The notes: generated by a model from the letters alone, not told the origin. Positions 1 through 11,765 are shown, numbered from the stretch's first letter. The stretch: DNA of 64,000 bases from Ailurus styani (GCA_002007465.1 LNAC01000065.1:1951804-2015803), one strand, 5' to 3'. Numbers and translations: made by a program.

Positions 1-1557
1 CAACAGTATAAAACTGACACAGAATGTTAGAAATACTTATAAAGTAATTATCTTCTTATCATAAGTATATAGCAAATCAATTCTTCAAGCTCAAAAGTTG
101 AACAGCAAACATTCATTATACATACTATATTCTACATTTAATAGTAACAAGAAGTACATTATTAAGAAGTAACAAGAAGTACATCAAACAAGAAGTACAT
201 TATTAAAATGATCTAAGAATATTATAGAAAGATAACTATGAAATTGTAATGGATACCTTTGGGTTTCCTCATAAAAACATTTAAAATATAAGGCCAATAA
301 CATTAATGACATCATTTGCCAAAATCATCTCATTTTTGAGGCAACAGGATTTACTAGAAAGACCATGAGTTTTAAAGTCTGACGGACCTAGGTCTGAATC
401 TGGCATTCCAATTCCTGTTCTGATTCTCCTGGAACCCATTTGTGGCATACTATATGCCACTGGCATGTAAGTTAGTAAGCTTTGCTTTATGTACATTCTC
501 TAAAGTCTTGCTACTAGCGCTATCTACTGTGTCCTGTAGAATTTTATTTCTATGACAAACAAACCCTTTTTCATATGTAACCTCTCTCTTAGCAACCTTC
601 TCAATATAACAAAAATTCTGAAGATACCAACCTATTTGTAATTTCTCCAATAGAAGCCATCTTCCTTCTTTTCTCAGCTTCCTTCTTTTGATTGAACAAA
701 TTCAATGTTACTATGTGACAAGTTTTGGGAATATAATAGAAATGATTCCCATTTTCACAGAGCTTACACTACAGGGGAGGCAGAGAACTTAACAGCCATA
801 ATGTTTAATGCGGCTGCAACACAGAGAATGTTTGGGGCAGGGACAATGAAAGACTATTAAAGTAATCTAGGTGGAAGATTTTGGTAGCCTAGGCTGAGAC
901 ATTAGCAGTAAAGATGAACAGTAAATATATATGACAAATTTAAGAGACTGGATAAGTAGGATTGGGTGTGGAGAATGAGGAAGAAGTCCAAATTACTTTT
1001 GGACTTTTGGGTTGAGCAGCTATTTGCATGGTGTTATCATTCACTGAAACAGGAAACAGAAGGAAGGCAGCTTTGAAGTGATCTTCAGTTCTGAATGTTA
1101 AACCTGAAATGTATCTGTGGTATCCAAAAGGGGATAGTTAGGAGACATTTGGATATATAGGGGTTCTGGAGAGAGCTATCCATCAGGAAGATAAATTTAG
1201 GAGTCATCAGTATAGATACAATAGTTAAAACCACTAGATGAGATCACTCAGGACCAATGACATTACCTTAAGAAAAATCAATATATTAAAAAAAAAAGGC
1301 AAAGGAAGAGAAGATAACAAGGAGACCAACAAGGTGCAGTCAGAGTGTGGTTACATAAAGATCAAGGAAAGGAAGTTTAAGAATGAAAGAATCGTCACAC
1401 TGTTAAATACTATAGGTAAATGAAGTAATATAGAGAGAATAATTCTTTAGATTTGGTCATGAGGAGTCTATTTGTAATCTTGTAAGGAAGTTTTAGGGGT
1501 AGGGATGAAAGTCAGATGGCAGAAGACTTAAAGAGATGCAGAAAGATTATAATTAAA
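1..1557. other. XRN1 intron 2, mostly unassigned; short tandem repeat
   Basis: No exon seen; XRN1 exon 3 is not in the window. A small tandem repeat with unit AACAAGAAGTACAT occurs three times at 146-200. Stretch 740-1500 resembles an L2-clade LINE. The rest is unremarkable AT-rich intron. Confidence 0.6.
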
Positions 1558-1571
1558 GATTGTGAATGGAG

Positions 1572-1769
1572 GGCGCCTGGGTGGCTCAGTGGGTTAAAGC
1601 CTCTGCCTTCGGCTCAGGTCATGATCTCAGGGTCCTGGGATCGAGGCCCGCATCGGGCTCCCTGTTCGGCAGGGAGCCTGCTTCCTCCTCTCTCTCTGCC
1701 TGCTTCTCTGCCTACTTGTAATCTCTCTCTGTGTGTCAAATAAATAAATAAAATCTTTTAAAAAAAAAA
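1572..1769 (+). mobile_element. CAN-SINE, young type
   Basis: GGCGCCTGGGTGGCTCAG head, GGGTTAAAGCC, CT-rich middle, AAATAAATAAATAAAATC tail. Perfect target duplication GATTGTGAATGGAG at 1558-1571 and 1770-1783. Confidence 0.98.
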
Positions 1770-2499
1770 GATTGTGAATGGAGAAAACAGTATCTGTGGA
1801 GAATGAGAAAAAGCTGACTAGGGGATTTCAGGGAAACACGGAGCACTCAATGCCAGCACAATATTTAGTAAACGCTTGTCCATTCTCTTAGTTTGTCTTC
1901 TGATACTGGAGAGGTTAGAAACCTAAAAAATTAATATCTCAGGCTTCCTTTCAGCTAGGTGAGTGGATATAACTTAGATTCTGTCAGATGCCTCCACAAA
2001 AGGTTCAGAAGCTGGAAGTGTGGTGAAGTCTGTATGACTGTTGAGGAAGAGGGTTTGTGGGAGTGTGTGTTTCATTAATAGTAGAAGAGCTCTCAATATT
2101 CAGTAGTTTTGTAGATGCTGAGAAGCAAAGTGCAGGGCAGATCTACCAGGTGTACTGGCGCTCTTGTGCTAACAGACAAAGTGGTGGCTTCTTGATTGCT
2201 GAATTATAACTAAAATGATATATATTTTGGAGCCAATAGTTCAGATAGTATCTTCTTAATGCCTGGATCACAACTAAAACAAATTCCTCGAACAACTTGT
2301 TCTGGTGGGGGCCCCTGAACTCATCTTCTTGAATGTTGTAGTAATAGTACCACTGGTGGGTCAGTTCTGTGGTGCTGTTCTGAAGTCATTCTTGAAGGCT
2401 CACCTAAATTCCCATCCTTTCGGCTCTTACAATGATTTTCATAAGCACCTAATTCTTTGTAATATATCCCCTTCTGGTTAAAATAGGTAGGCTTCTATT

Positions 2500-2700
2500 T
2501 CTACAACTGAACAGTGACTGATACAGTGGGCTTATATAATCCTTTCTTAACACTAGATTTTCGAGCCCAGTTGCTCCTCCTAACTAGTTTAACAAATACC
2601 AGGGGAATCTAGTAAAAATAGTTTCTAGGTTCCAATTTTTGAGATTCAAATTAAGTTTGGGTGGTACTTGAGGATCTGAATTTCAATAAGAGATGGTCCT
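2500..2700. repeat. Possible MER5A-like hAT remnant
   Basis: Weak resemblance only (ACCAGGGGAATCTAG, GAGGATCTGAATTTCAATAAG). XRN1 intron 2. Confidence 0.25.
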
Positions 2701-3345
2701 TGTCTTAATGGTCATTTCACAGTTGTTCGAGTATCTTCAATATCTTTTCTCTTTTGGTATTTAAATCACTACTTTTTACCATCCTTTTCTCATTTTCACT
2801 GCTAGCCTTCTCTAAGGTACCCTCCCTTCCACTGTCCTTGATGTTTTCTGTATTTGATCCACAGGTGCCCTATCCACTCCTTTACCTGCTGTTGTGATGA
2901 AAGGATGCATTATGCTAACAACCCATCAAACACACTGGACTCAGAGTTTTCCCAACAATTCTAACAACCCTCTTAACTATACTTATCCTACTCATAAATA
3001 AGGACACAGCATGATCTCATTGTTTTTTAAAACTATTCCACATGCCCAGTATTCTGACTTTAAAACTCTATGTGTCTCTTTTTATTCGTGTTACTTTTCC
3101 TACTATCCAACTCACACATTGGGGATGATAGTATCTCAAGTGTCCTAACTCAGGTCTCTTCTCATATTCCATCAGTCACCTTCTAGTCTCACTTGCCTTT
3201 CTGTCCAATTTGGACCCATGTTCAGCATCTAACCCAGGGTCTGGGCATTGAAAAAATGTTTGTTGAAGTAAATTGTCAGTGTCTCCATTAGAACAATCTC
3301 TCATTTCACTCTGTAGTTCTCTAGTTCAGGACAGACTAAGAGAGG
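2700..3345 (+). repeat. L2-like LINE fragment
   Basis: XRN1 intron 2. Pyrimidine-rich text ending in AAAAATGTTTGTTGAAGTAA, like the L2 3' end. Diverged. Confidence 0.5.
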
Positions 3346-3359
3346 AGCGTTCTCTACTA

Positions 3360-3685
3360 CAGTTGACCCTTGAACAACAGGTCTGAACTGAGTGGGTCTA
3401 CTTGTACATGGATTTCTTTTCGATAAATACAGTATAGTACTGTAAATCTATTTTCTTTTCCTTATGATTTTCTTAATAACATTTTCTTTCCTCTAAGGTT
3501 ACTATAAGAATATGGTATATAATACATACAACATACAAAGCATGTGTTTATTGTTTATGTTATTGCTAAGGCTTCCAGTCAATAGTAGGCTATTAGTTAA
3601 GATTTTGGGGAGTTGAGTTATATGTGAATTTTTGACTGTGTGGGGATTGGCACCCCTTACCAGTCCATTGTTCAAGGGTCAACTG
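3360..3685. mobile_element. Tigger/MER8-like DNA transposon remnant
   Basis: Terminal inverted repeats CAGTTGACCCTTGAACAAC and (reversed) at 3665-3685; palindromic-like internal text identical in layout to the copy at 11058-11393. Non-autonomous pogo-type element in XRN1 intron 2. Confidence 0.85.
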
Positions 3686-3973
3686 CACCGCTATTTCTAA
3701 ATTACTAAGGAGAAGTTTGAAAAATTTATGACAAAGAGCAAAAGTAACTACACAGCCCAACGTATGCTTTGAGAAGGACACCTCACTTAAATGAATTACT
3801 AATTCGTTTACTAGATTGATAAAATGGGACACAATCAGTTATTTCCTTTTCTGGGGGAATTTAAGCAGAAAAGAAACATGAACAGAAGGTGGGGTTTACT
3901 AAGTCAATTAGCTTTAAAATAAAACATTTTATTAATCTAAGTAGTATTCTAAAATAAACCACAAATGTTTTAC

Positions 3974-4206
3974 CTAAAACGCCTCCCCCGCTGCTGGTTC
4001 ATTTTTGCTCGAGGAGCTACACCATCAACAGCCATAAAGAATACTTTCCTGGGTTTAATAATGCGAAACAACACCTCCAAGTAGTGAAAAATATCAGTAA
4101 ATATTTTATCATCTGAAATTCTGAAGTGAACATCATCATCATTAGGATGGGAACATTGATGTATGATTCCATTCATATCCAGGTACAAGTTGTCAAATTC
4201 AGGAAT
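3974..4206 (-). CDS. XRN1: XRN1 exon 2
   Basis: 233 bases, residues 26-102 plus AG of a split arginine: IPEFDNLYLD to QQRGRRF. Acceptor TTTCTTAG, donor TTTTAG/GTAAAA. Contains metal-binding Asp35 (end of NLYLD), His41 in MNGIIHQC, Asp86 in AVDGVAPRAK, and the basic pocket Lys93, Gln97, Arg100, Arg101 that reads the 5' phosphate in studied homologues. All are present, so the nuclease core start is intact. Confidence 0.98.
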
Positions 4207-4476
4207 CTAAGAAATAAAGAAAAATGACCAAGATTGTTACTATCATCAATGATGGATATTTAAGCAGCTGGGAAAAGCAGCTGATAAAAAGCAGGATATA
4301 GGGGCATTATTATATAAAAACTGAGAAAATAATCACAGTTGCGTAAAGAAAGTAAAGAAAAAATGAACAGAAGAAATTGGTAAGACGGAGATATATTACA
4401 TGATTATATAATGCACCAAGAGCTTAATCAAATTTACTGTCAGGAAATTATCTACTTATTTAAAATACCAAATGGA

Positions 4477-4680
4477 GGGGTGCCTGGGTGGCTCAGTGGG
4501 TTAAGCCTCTGCTTTCGGCTCAGGTCATGATCCCAGGGTCCTGGGATCCAGGCCCACATCGGGGCTCTCTGCTCAGCAGGGAGCCTGCTTCCCCCTCTCC
4601 CTCTGCCTGCCTCTTTGCCTACTTATGATCTCTCTCTCCATCAAATAAATAAATAAAATCTATAAAAAATAAAAGAAAAG
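4477..4680 (+). mobile_element. CAN-SINE
   Basis: Full head and tail. Target duplication AAAATACCAAATGGA / AAAATGCCAAATGGG flanks it (4462-4476, 4681-4695). Confidence 0.96.
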
Positions 4681-5528
4681 AAAATGCCAAATGGGAAAAT
4701 ACCAAATGAAGTACTTGGTTCATTTGGTACTCAAACTATTAATTTGACATCGATTTCTTAAAGTCTCAATATCCCCTATAAATGGGTAACATAATGCTCA
4801 TTTAAAAGGCTCTTTGTACATGGTCATTAAAAGATTTTACAAATGACTTAAACCCTTGTATATCTGGTTTCACAGACAGTCACCTATTTGGTCATATTAA
4901 TTTAGAAAGCTTAGATTATGCCAGGAAATTTAGGAAATTTTGAAAACGGATTTCTTGTTTTTGACATGTGGATTAAAAATTTCTGAAACTTTGGCTGACA
5001 GTGTCTACTTTAATAAATAACAGGTGTCTACTTTTATAAAAAGACTTTCATGGCTCTGGCTCTCTTGATCTTTCCTTTATTTAAATGTTTGTGAGCAAGT
5101 AAGGGGAACACTACTGAAACAAATATACACTAAATAGGAAATGAAGTGGGTGTAACTTAATAGTTATAATATCTAATGTAATTAAAGATTTTGAGTAGTC
5201 TTACATATTAACTAAAGTATTCTGAGTTTTTAGACATAGAAACATAATGAACTTTTCTTGTATAAGCTTAATGAAAGTCATCTCTGAAACACTTCAAGTT
5301 TTACCATAGGCACAGAAATGGTACATTTTCCTCTTACTGAGAAAATGGCAGGACTTTGAATTTGGGGAGTGAAAAGTTTTGGCCTTTTAATCAATGAACA
5401 CAATAAAAACATACTGACAAAACATACTCATTTTATGGGATTGTACCAGGCACCACATAAAAAAATGTTAAATGTCCTTACTGAGTAACAGGCTCAAATG
5501 ACATGAAAATTGTGATCATGAGGTTTTA

Positions 5529-5735
5529 TTTTATTTATTTTTTTTAAAGATTTTATTTATTTATTTGACAGAGAGAGAGAGAGATCACAAGTAGGCAGTG
5601 AGTCAGGCAGAGAGAGAGGAGGAAGCAGGCTCCCTGCCGAGCAGAGAGCCCGATGCGGGCCTCGATCCCAGGACCCTGAGATCATGACCCGAGCCGAAAG
5701 CAGAGGCTTTAACCCACTGAGCCACCCAGGTGCCC
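5529..5735 (-). mobile_element. CAN-SINE, young type
   Basis: Reverse orientation, tail as AAGATTTTATTTATTT. Target duplication GATCATGAGGTTTTA / GATCATGAAGTTTTA. Confidence 0.97.
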
Positions 5736-5972
5736 GATCATGAAGTTTTAAAAGTATATTCAAGATTTACTGTTTGCTTCAAAAAATCTGAAAACCTCAA
5801 TCAAAATCTCTAGGTGAGAACTTTACAAAATAATTCCAAAGTTTCCCTAGGCGAATAAACATGCAAGAAAGAATATTAAAAAAGGAAAGTAAATGAAGGA
5901 AATCTGCTTTATATGATATTAAAAATTATAACAGTTCGATTGAACAAAATAGTTTAGAAATAGTTCAAGTGT

Positions 5973-6144
5973 GGGGTGACTGGGTGGCTCAGTAGGTTAA
6001 GTGTCTGCCTTCGGCTCAGGTCATGATCCCAGAGTCCTGGGCTCTCTGCTCAGTGGGGAGCCTACTTCTCCCTCTGCCCATTTGTGCACACGCTCCCTCT
6101 CTCTCTTTCTGTCAAATAAATTAATAAAATCATAAAAAAAAAGG
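5973..6144 (+). mobile_element. CAN-SINE
   Basis: Target duplication TAGTTCAAGTGT at 5961-5972 and 6145-6156. Internal deletion after GGGTCCTGGGC-like text. Inverted relative to the neighbour at 5529, about 240 bases away. Confidence 0.95.
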
Positions 6145-6536
6145 TAGTTCAAGTGTATATAGAAATTTAGTATATAAGAGGCATTTCAAACCAGTGAAAG
6201 GGATGGGGCACCTAGCTAAGTCTCTGGAAATAAAACACAACTGTATCTCATCTTACAACACAATAAATTCCAGAAAGATTAAAAATGTGAGAAATAGAAG
6301 TAAAACAATTATAGACAAATATTTTGGTAATTTTAGGATGGGTAAAGCCAAAAATCACAAGCCAAACAAATGATGGAGTTGGCAATCTATATTTTTTACA
6401 TCTACAGGGTTTAAAAAAGTGTTAAAAACAAGTTTAAACTGAAAATGACAAAATGCAGGGAAATGTTTGCAAATTAGGATAAAGTCAATATTAACAACAT
6501 ACAAAAAAAATCCTCAAATAAAAAAGAGCAAATTTT

Positions 6537-6749
6537 ATTTATTTATTTATTATTTTTTAAAAAATATTTTATTTATTTATTTCACAGAGGGAGAGAGATC
6601 ACAAGTAAGCTGAGAGGCAGGCAGAGAGAGAGGAGGAAGCAGGCTCCCTGCTGAGCAGAGAGCCCGATGTGGGCCTCGATCCCAGGACCCTGAGATCATG
6701 ACCTAAGCCGAAGGCAGAGGCTTTAACCCACTGAGCCACCCAGGCGCCC
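6537..6749 (-). mobile_element. CAN-SINE, young type
   Basis: Target duplication AAAAAGAGCAAATTTT at 6521-6536 and 6750-6765, perfect. Confidence 0.97.
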
Positions 6750-6979
6750 AAAAAGAGCAAATTTTAAAAGCATGGAAAATGCACAGCAATTCAAAAAAGA
6801 AGTGACACGAAAATCTGATAAACATATGAAAAGATGTTCAACATCCCCAAATTTCAAATTAAAATAATATATCATTTTCCACATCATGTTAGCACAGATT
6901 AGAAAAAAGATATTACCCAGTTATTGGCAAGATTTTGGGAAAACAGATATTTCCTATGTTATCAAAAGTAATAGTTGGC

Positions 6980-7186
6980 GGGCGCCTGGGTGGCTCAGTG
7001 GGTTAAAGCCTCTGCTTTCGGCTCAGGTCATGATTTCAGCGTCCTGGGATCGAGGCCCGCATCGGGCTCTCTGCTCAGCAGGGAGCCTGCTTCCTCCTCT
7101 CCCTGTCTCTCTGCCTGCCTCTCTGCCTACTTGTAATCTCTCTCTCTGTGTCAAATAAATAAATAAATAAATAAAATCTTAAAAAA
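6980..7186 (+). mobile_element. CAN-SINE, young type
   Basis: Target duplication AAAAGTAATAGTTGGC at 6964-6979 and 7187-7202. Carries the variant CAGCGTCCTGGG and CTCCCTGTCTCTCTG shared with the copy at 54687-54917. Confidence 0.98.
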
Positions 7187-7449
7187 AAAAGTAATAGTTG
7201 GCATTTATTAAGCACTCATTAGATGCCAAACATCGGGCCAAACATATTCATTGTCTCACTAAATTATGATAAATTTAAAAGAAAAATATTTGGATTCTCC
7301 ATTTTGCAGAAGAAGAAAACCACAGAGATAGAAAAGAGAGAGAGAGAGGGCATTTACAACCAATAGTCTGGATGGGAATATAAATTGGTGTAACCAATGT
7401 GAAAGTATGTATCAAAATCTGAAGCAGGTACATCTTTGATCCAGGATTT

Positions 7450-7649
7450 TTCTTTCTTTTTTCCTTTTTTAAAAGATTTTATTTATTTCAGAGAGAGAGA
7501 GAGAGAGAAAACCAGCAGAGGGAACGGAAGGCAGAGGGAGAGGGAGAAGCAGATTCCCCACTAAGTAGGGAGTCCGACGCAGGGCTGGATCCTAGGATGT
7601 GAGATTGTGACCTGAGCCAAAGGCAGACGCTTAACCAACTCAATCACCC
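7450..7649 (-). mobile_element. CAN-SINE, older type
   Basis: Flanked by CCAGGATTT at 7441-7449 and 7650-7658; GA-rich tract and diverged head. Confidence 0.9.
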
Positions 7650-8264
7650 CCAGGATTTCTACTACTGGAAATTTGTTCTGAGAAATAATCATAAATGTGT
7701 ACAAGGATGTAAGCACAAGAATATTAATGGCAGTACTATTTAGATGAGATAAAAAATGAAATCAAAATGCCTAATAGAAAACCGATGATGGTATATCCAT
7801 GCAATAGAATACAACACAGTAATTACAAATTATGATATATATTCATATTTCACATTAGATAATGTGTAAAATACAGTCAAATGACAAAAGTAGGCTATAA
7901 AACAGGAGGCATATTATTATCCCATTTATAGAAAATATTTATCTACATGTGTATCTGCATATAAACATTAGGAATATACAGAACAAGACGTTACTGGTAG
8001 TTAACCCTTGATGTTGGAATCTCAACATTTTCCTTTGGAAGATATAAGAGCTTTTACAGCTCTCTGTATTATATTCATTTTTACATAATGAGCACATACT
8101 TCATAATCTGAAAAAACTATCCTTTTAGAAAAGAAATTTAAAAAATTCTCTTAGGTTTCAAATTAGTAAGAAAAATACAGAATGAGTAACCATCGACTAA
8201 TTCAGTGAAGAAAATAACACGCAATAGGATCTTGTTTCTTCACAAACACATAATACTGGGGGGG

Positions 8265-8505
8265 TGTTGTAGAGAGAGAGAGAGGCAAACCAAGTAACAG
8301 ACTCTTAACTATAGAGAACTGAGGACTGTGGGAGGGAAGGTGGTCAGGGCAACGGGTTAAATAGGGGAAGGGGGATTAAGGAGGGTACCTGTTATGATGA
8401 ACACCAGGTGTTGTATATAAGTGACAAATCACTAAATTCTACACCTGAAGCTAATATTACACTGTTTGTTAGCTAACTGAAATTTAAATAAAAACAGGGA
8501 AAAAA
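8265..8505 (+). mobile_element. Carnivore L1 3' end
   Basis: Matches the L1 3' UTR module seen at 53822-54118: AGAGGCAAACCAAGTAACAG, GATGAACACCAGGTGTTG, CTGAAATTTAAATAAAAAC. 5'-truncated, ends in an A-rich tail. Confidence 0.8.
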
Positions 8506-8599
8506 ACCCAAAGACAATACTGAGTTATTACATCTGTAAAATAGAAGTTTTGACATATTATACTTTCACCTCTCCTCAACCCCCATACCTAATTAGTCA

Positions 8600-9430
8600 C
8601 TTAGGTTTTGTTTACAGTTTTGTTTTTTAAATTTAACTTCCAAAATGTCTCTAGAATCCTACCCTCCTAAACATTCCCATTGTGTTAGGCAATCTCATAA
8701 TTTTCTCCATCCCCAGATTTCCTGCCATATTAAAAGCCCTCTGTTTTCCAGCTAGACTGCTTGCTTTTTTTCTTTCCCACCACAGTGTAGTTTGCCATTT
8801 TTCTAATACATCTGATCATGTTGCTTCCATACTTAAACCCATACGATACTATAAACCTTTAATACCATAAAAGGTTCTGTATGACTTGGCTGTTATCTCT
8901 CCCACCAATTCCATGTTCTTTCCTGTTTGTACATACAGTCTACAAGATAACTATATACAGTACACTACTTAGAGAGCTGTAAATGCACTGGGCTGTTCCA
9001 AACCTCTGTAACTGAACAGATGCTGCTACTACTTCCTGAAATGCTTTTCTTTCCTTTATGTTCTTTCTTCCACTGATCTTGTCTATTTTAACTCAGCTTT
9101 CAAGATCCAGCTCAGGTATCTTTGGAAGCTTTCCTGTACTTACCCAAGGAGAAATGATGCTCCTTTCTCTATGCCATAATCTTATTTGTTTTTTGTGTTC
9201 CCAGTGCATACAAGAATGCCAGGCATATACATTACATGCTCTACACATTTTTTTTTGTTAAATACTTAACTGTGGTATCTGTCCTTTTGTACTAAATTGT
9301 GAGTTCCTCAAAGCAAGTTCTCTGATTTGAGGAACTCACAGTTTAGCAGAAAAGGACAGATATTACACTTAAGTATTTGGTCATGGTTAGAACTCTTGGC
9401 ATACTACCTGACACAAAGTAGCAAAAAAAA
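8600..9430 (+). repeat. L2-type LINE fragment
   Basis: XRN1 intron 1. TTTCAAGATCCAGCTCAGGTATC and CCCAGTGCATACAAGAATGCC are L2 3'-end text. It contains the long palindrome at 9260-9378. Confidence 0.7.
9260..9378. repeat. Long palindrome: 53-base arms, 13-base loop
   Basis: Arms 9260-9312 and 9326-9378 are inverted copies with about 6 mismatches (for example GTGAGTTCCTCAAA against TTTGAGGAACTCAC), loop GCAAGTTCTCTGA. It lies within an L2-like region of XRN1 intron 1. No TA flank or transposon termini were recognised, so it looks like a local fold-back duplication. Confidence 0.9.
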
Positions 9431-9741
9431 TTTAATAATAAACAGTGAAGCTCTCCCTTTATTAAATGTGATAGCACATGTAGGCTATAACACTTACTTT
9501 GAATATCCATTCACACTGCTTTAAATTGTGGTTAAGTATTAACATATCAGTATCTAATTTTCTCAAAACAGTAGTTTCTTTTAGCTAGTATAACTTTGTA
9601 TCCTATTTAGTGCTGCTGCTGTGTATTTGACTGCTTAAGAGAGCTGTTAGCAATTCTTTTGTCCCAGTTCTTTAAACCTATTTATTTTAAACAATCCCAA
9701 GATTTTGTTGCTTCAATTCAATTTTTAATATGTATGTTTTA

Positions 9742-9902
9742 TTTTTATTTATTTTTTTAGAGAGGGGGGAAGGGGCAGAGGGAGAGAGAATCCTAAGCAG
9801 GCTTCACGCCCAGCATAGAGCTCAATCTCACAACTTTAAGATCATGACCTGGGCCAAAATTAAGAGTCAGAAGTTTAACTGACTGAGCCACCCAGGCACT
9901 CC
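9742..9902 (-). mobile_element. CAN-SINE, old type
   Basis: Target duplication TTTAATATGTATGTTTTA / TTTAACATGCATGTTTTA around a diverged reverse SINE. Confidence 0.9.
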
Positions 9903-9980
9903 TTTAACATGCATGTTTTAAAACATACTAAATATACTATGTATATTTTAATATGCATATTATATGTATTTTTAGTTTTT

Positions 9981-10356
9981 NNNNNNNNNNNNNNNNNNNN
10001 NNNNNNNNNNNNNNNNNNNNNNNNNNNNNNNNNNNNNNNNNNNNNNNNNNNNNNNNNNNNNNNNNNNNNNNNNNNNNNNNNNNNNNNNNNNNNNNNNNNN
10101 NNNNNNNNNNNNNNNNNNNNNNNNNNNNNNNNNNNNNNNNNNNNNNNNNNNNNNNNNNNNNNNNNNNNNNNNNNNNNNNNNNNNNNNNNNNNNNNNNNNN
10201 NNNNNNNNNNNNNNNNNNNNNNNNNNNNNNNNNNNNNNNNNNNNNNNNNNNNNNNNNNNNNNNNNNNNNNNNNNNNNNNNNNNNNNNNNNNNNNNNNNNN
10301 NNNNNNNNNNNNNNNNNNNNNNNNNNNNNNNNNNNNNNNNNNNNNNNNNNNNNNNN
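9981..10356. other. Assembly gap (376 N)
   Basis: Run of N in XRN1 intron 1; no sequence to interpret. Confidence 1.
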
Positions 10357-10574
10357 TTTAAAAAAAAAATTCATTCACTCAATAAATATTTACTGAAGAC
10401 CTATTAAGCACCACAAAAGTAGAGATGAAGTTGTAATGAGGAACATATATATCTGATGAAAACTTACCCTTTACAAAACAAAGGTCATACAACTAAGATT
10501 ATAAACTCTTACAGCATATGCATCTCTCTTTGTGATTACAATCTAGTACAGTGCTACTATAATAACTAAACTAT

Positions 10575-10960
10575 GGGGCACCTGTGTGGCTCAGTCAGTT
10601 AAGCATCCCAGTATTTTTTTTTTTTTAATATTTATTTATTTGACAGAGAGAGACACAGCGAGAGAGGGAACACCAGCAGGGGGAGCGGGAGAGGGAGAAG
10701 TAGGCTTCCAGCTGAGCAGAGAGCCCAATGCGGGCTCGATCCCAGGACCCTAGGATCATGACCCGAGCAGAAGGCAGATGCCCAACAACTGAGCCACCCA
10801 GGTGCCCCAAGCATCCCAGACTTGATTTCAGCGCAGGTCATGATCTCATGATTGTGTGATTGAGCCCCACTCCATCCTGGGCATGGAGCCTGCTTAGCAT
10901 TCTCTCCCTGTCCCTCTTTCCCTCCTTGCTGATGAGCATTCTCTTTCTCTCTCTCTCTAA
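10575..10960 (+). mobile_element. Older CAN-SINE interrupted by an inverted one
   Basis: Head GGGGCACCTGTGTGGCTCAG at 10575 continues after the inner SINE at 10820 (ACTTGATTTCAGCGCAGG). Tail runs into a (TAA)n/(ATT)n microsatellite at about 10957-11005. Confidence 0.92.
10612..10808 (-). mobile_element. CAN-SINE nested in another SINE
   Basis: Target duplication AAGCATCCCAG (10601-10611 and 10809-10819) lies within the outer SINE. Confidence 0.95.
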
Positions 10961-10989
10961 TAATAGTAATAATAATATAATAATAATAA

Positions 10990-11545
10990 TAATTATTATT
11001 ATTACAGGTAAGATCTGTTAAGCACTTACCATGTACTAGACAGATTTAAATGCTTTACAGTCGACCCTTGAACATCACAAGTTTGAAATGCATGGGCCCA
11101 TTTATATGCGGATTTTTTTCAATAAATACAGTACTATGAATGTATTTTCTATTTTCTTATGGTTTTTTTTAACACGTTCTTTTCTCTAGTTTACTTTATT
11201 GTAAGAATACAATACACAATACATATAAAATATGTGTTAATTAACTGTTTATGTTATCAGTAAGGCTTCCAGTCAGCACTAGGCTTTAGTAGTTCAGTTT
11301 TGGGCAAGTCAAAGTTACACTTGGGTTTTTGACTATGTGGGGGTTTGGGGGGGGGTTGTTGTTCCTAATCTCCACATTTTCAAGAGTCAACTGTTACGTG
11401 CATTCACTTACTTAAACATAGCAATCCTAACATTATTATCTCCATTTTGTAGCTGACAAAACTGCGTCACAAAAAGATTGAGTTACTCACCTATACTAGT
11501 AAAGTTAAGTGCTGGGGCTAAATTTGAAACCAAGCAGAATTGTTC
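10990..11545 (-). repeat. MIR split by Tigger
   Basis: GTTAAGCACTTACCATGTACTAGAC on one side and ATTATCTCCATTTTGTAGCTGAC on the other are MIR text, continuous when the Tigger is removed. Confidence 0.7.
11058..11393. mobile_element. Tigger/MER8-like DNA transposon inserted in a MIR
   Basis: CAGTCGACCCTTGAACATC at the left end and its complement ending CAAGAGTCAACTG at the right, flanked by TTA on both sides (TA target duplication). Flanks 10990-11057 and 11394-11545 join into one MIR-like sequence (TAAATGCTTTA / CGTGCATTCACTT). Confidence 0.85.
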
Positions 11546-11558
11546 TAGAGCAGTATTT

Positions 11559-11765
11559 CTTTTCTTTTCTTTTCTTTTTTTAAGATTTCATTTATTTATT
11601 TAAGAGAGAGAGAGAGAGAGAGAATAAGCATGAGAGGGGAGAAGATCAGAGAGAGAAGCAGACTCCCCATGGAGCAGGGAGCCCGATGCGGGGCTCAATC
11701 CCTGTACTCTGGGATCATGACCTGAGCCGAAGGCAGTCGCTTAACCAACTGAATCACCCAGGCGC
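11559..11765 (-). mobile_element. CAN-SINE
   Basis: Target duplication TCTAGAGCAGTATTT at 11544-11558 and 11766-11780. Confidence 0.96.

Larger units (their letters stand above)
6190..8130 (+). mobile_element. Ancient L1 mosaic, plus strand
   Basis: Non-SINE parts of this interval read like the 3' part of an old L1 (AACATATGAAAAGATGTTCAACATC style text near 6825-6845; ATATCCATGCAATAGAATAC near 7794). Broken by SINEs at 6537, 6980 and 7450, plus a MIR-like patch at 7200-7320. Confidence 0.6.

Noticed and set aside
590..690. Exon-like stretch on minus reading KEAEKRRKMASIGEITNR
   Set aside because: Does not match XRN1 exon 3 as recalled, and in the phase required after XRN1 exon 2 it gives no sensible continuation; likely chance.
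1516..1743. Open frame translating as APGWLSGLKPLPS-type sequence, repeated at 5557, 6886, 54739 and elsewhere
   Set aside because: These are translations of CAN-SINE heads, not proteins.
3593..3832. 79-codon minus-strand frame
   Set aside because: Overlaps the Tigger remnant and intron; no splice context, no recognisable domain.
9909..10396. Long open frames on both strands
   Set aside because: They consist of N bases from the assembly gap.
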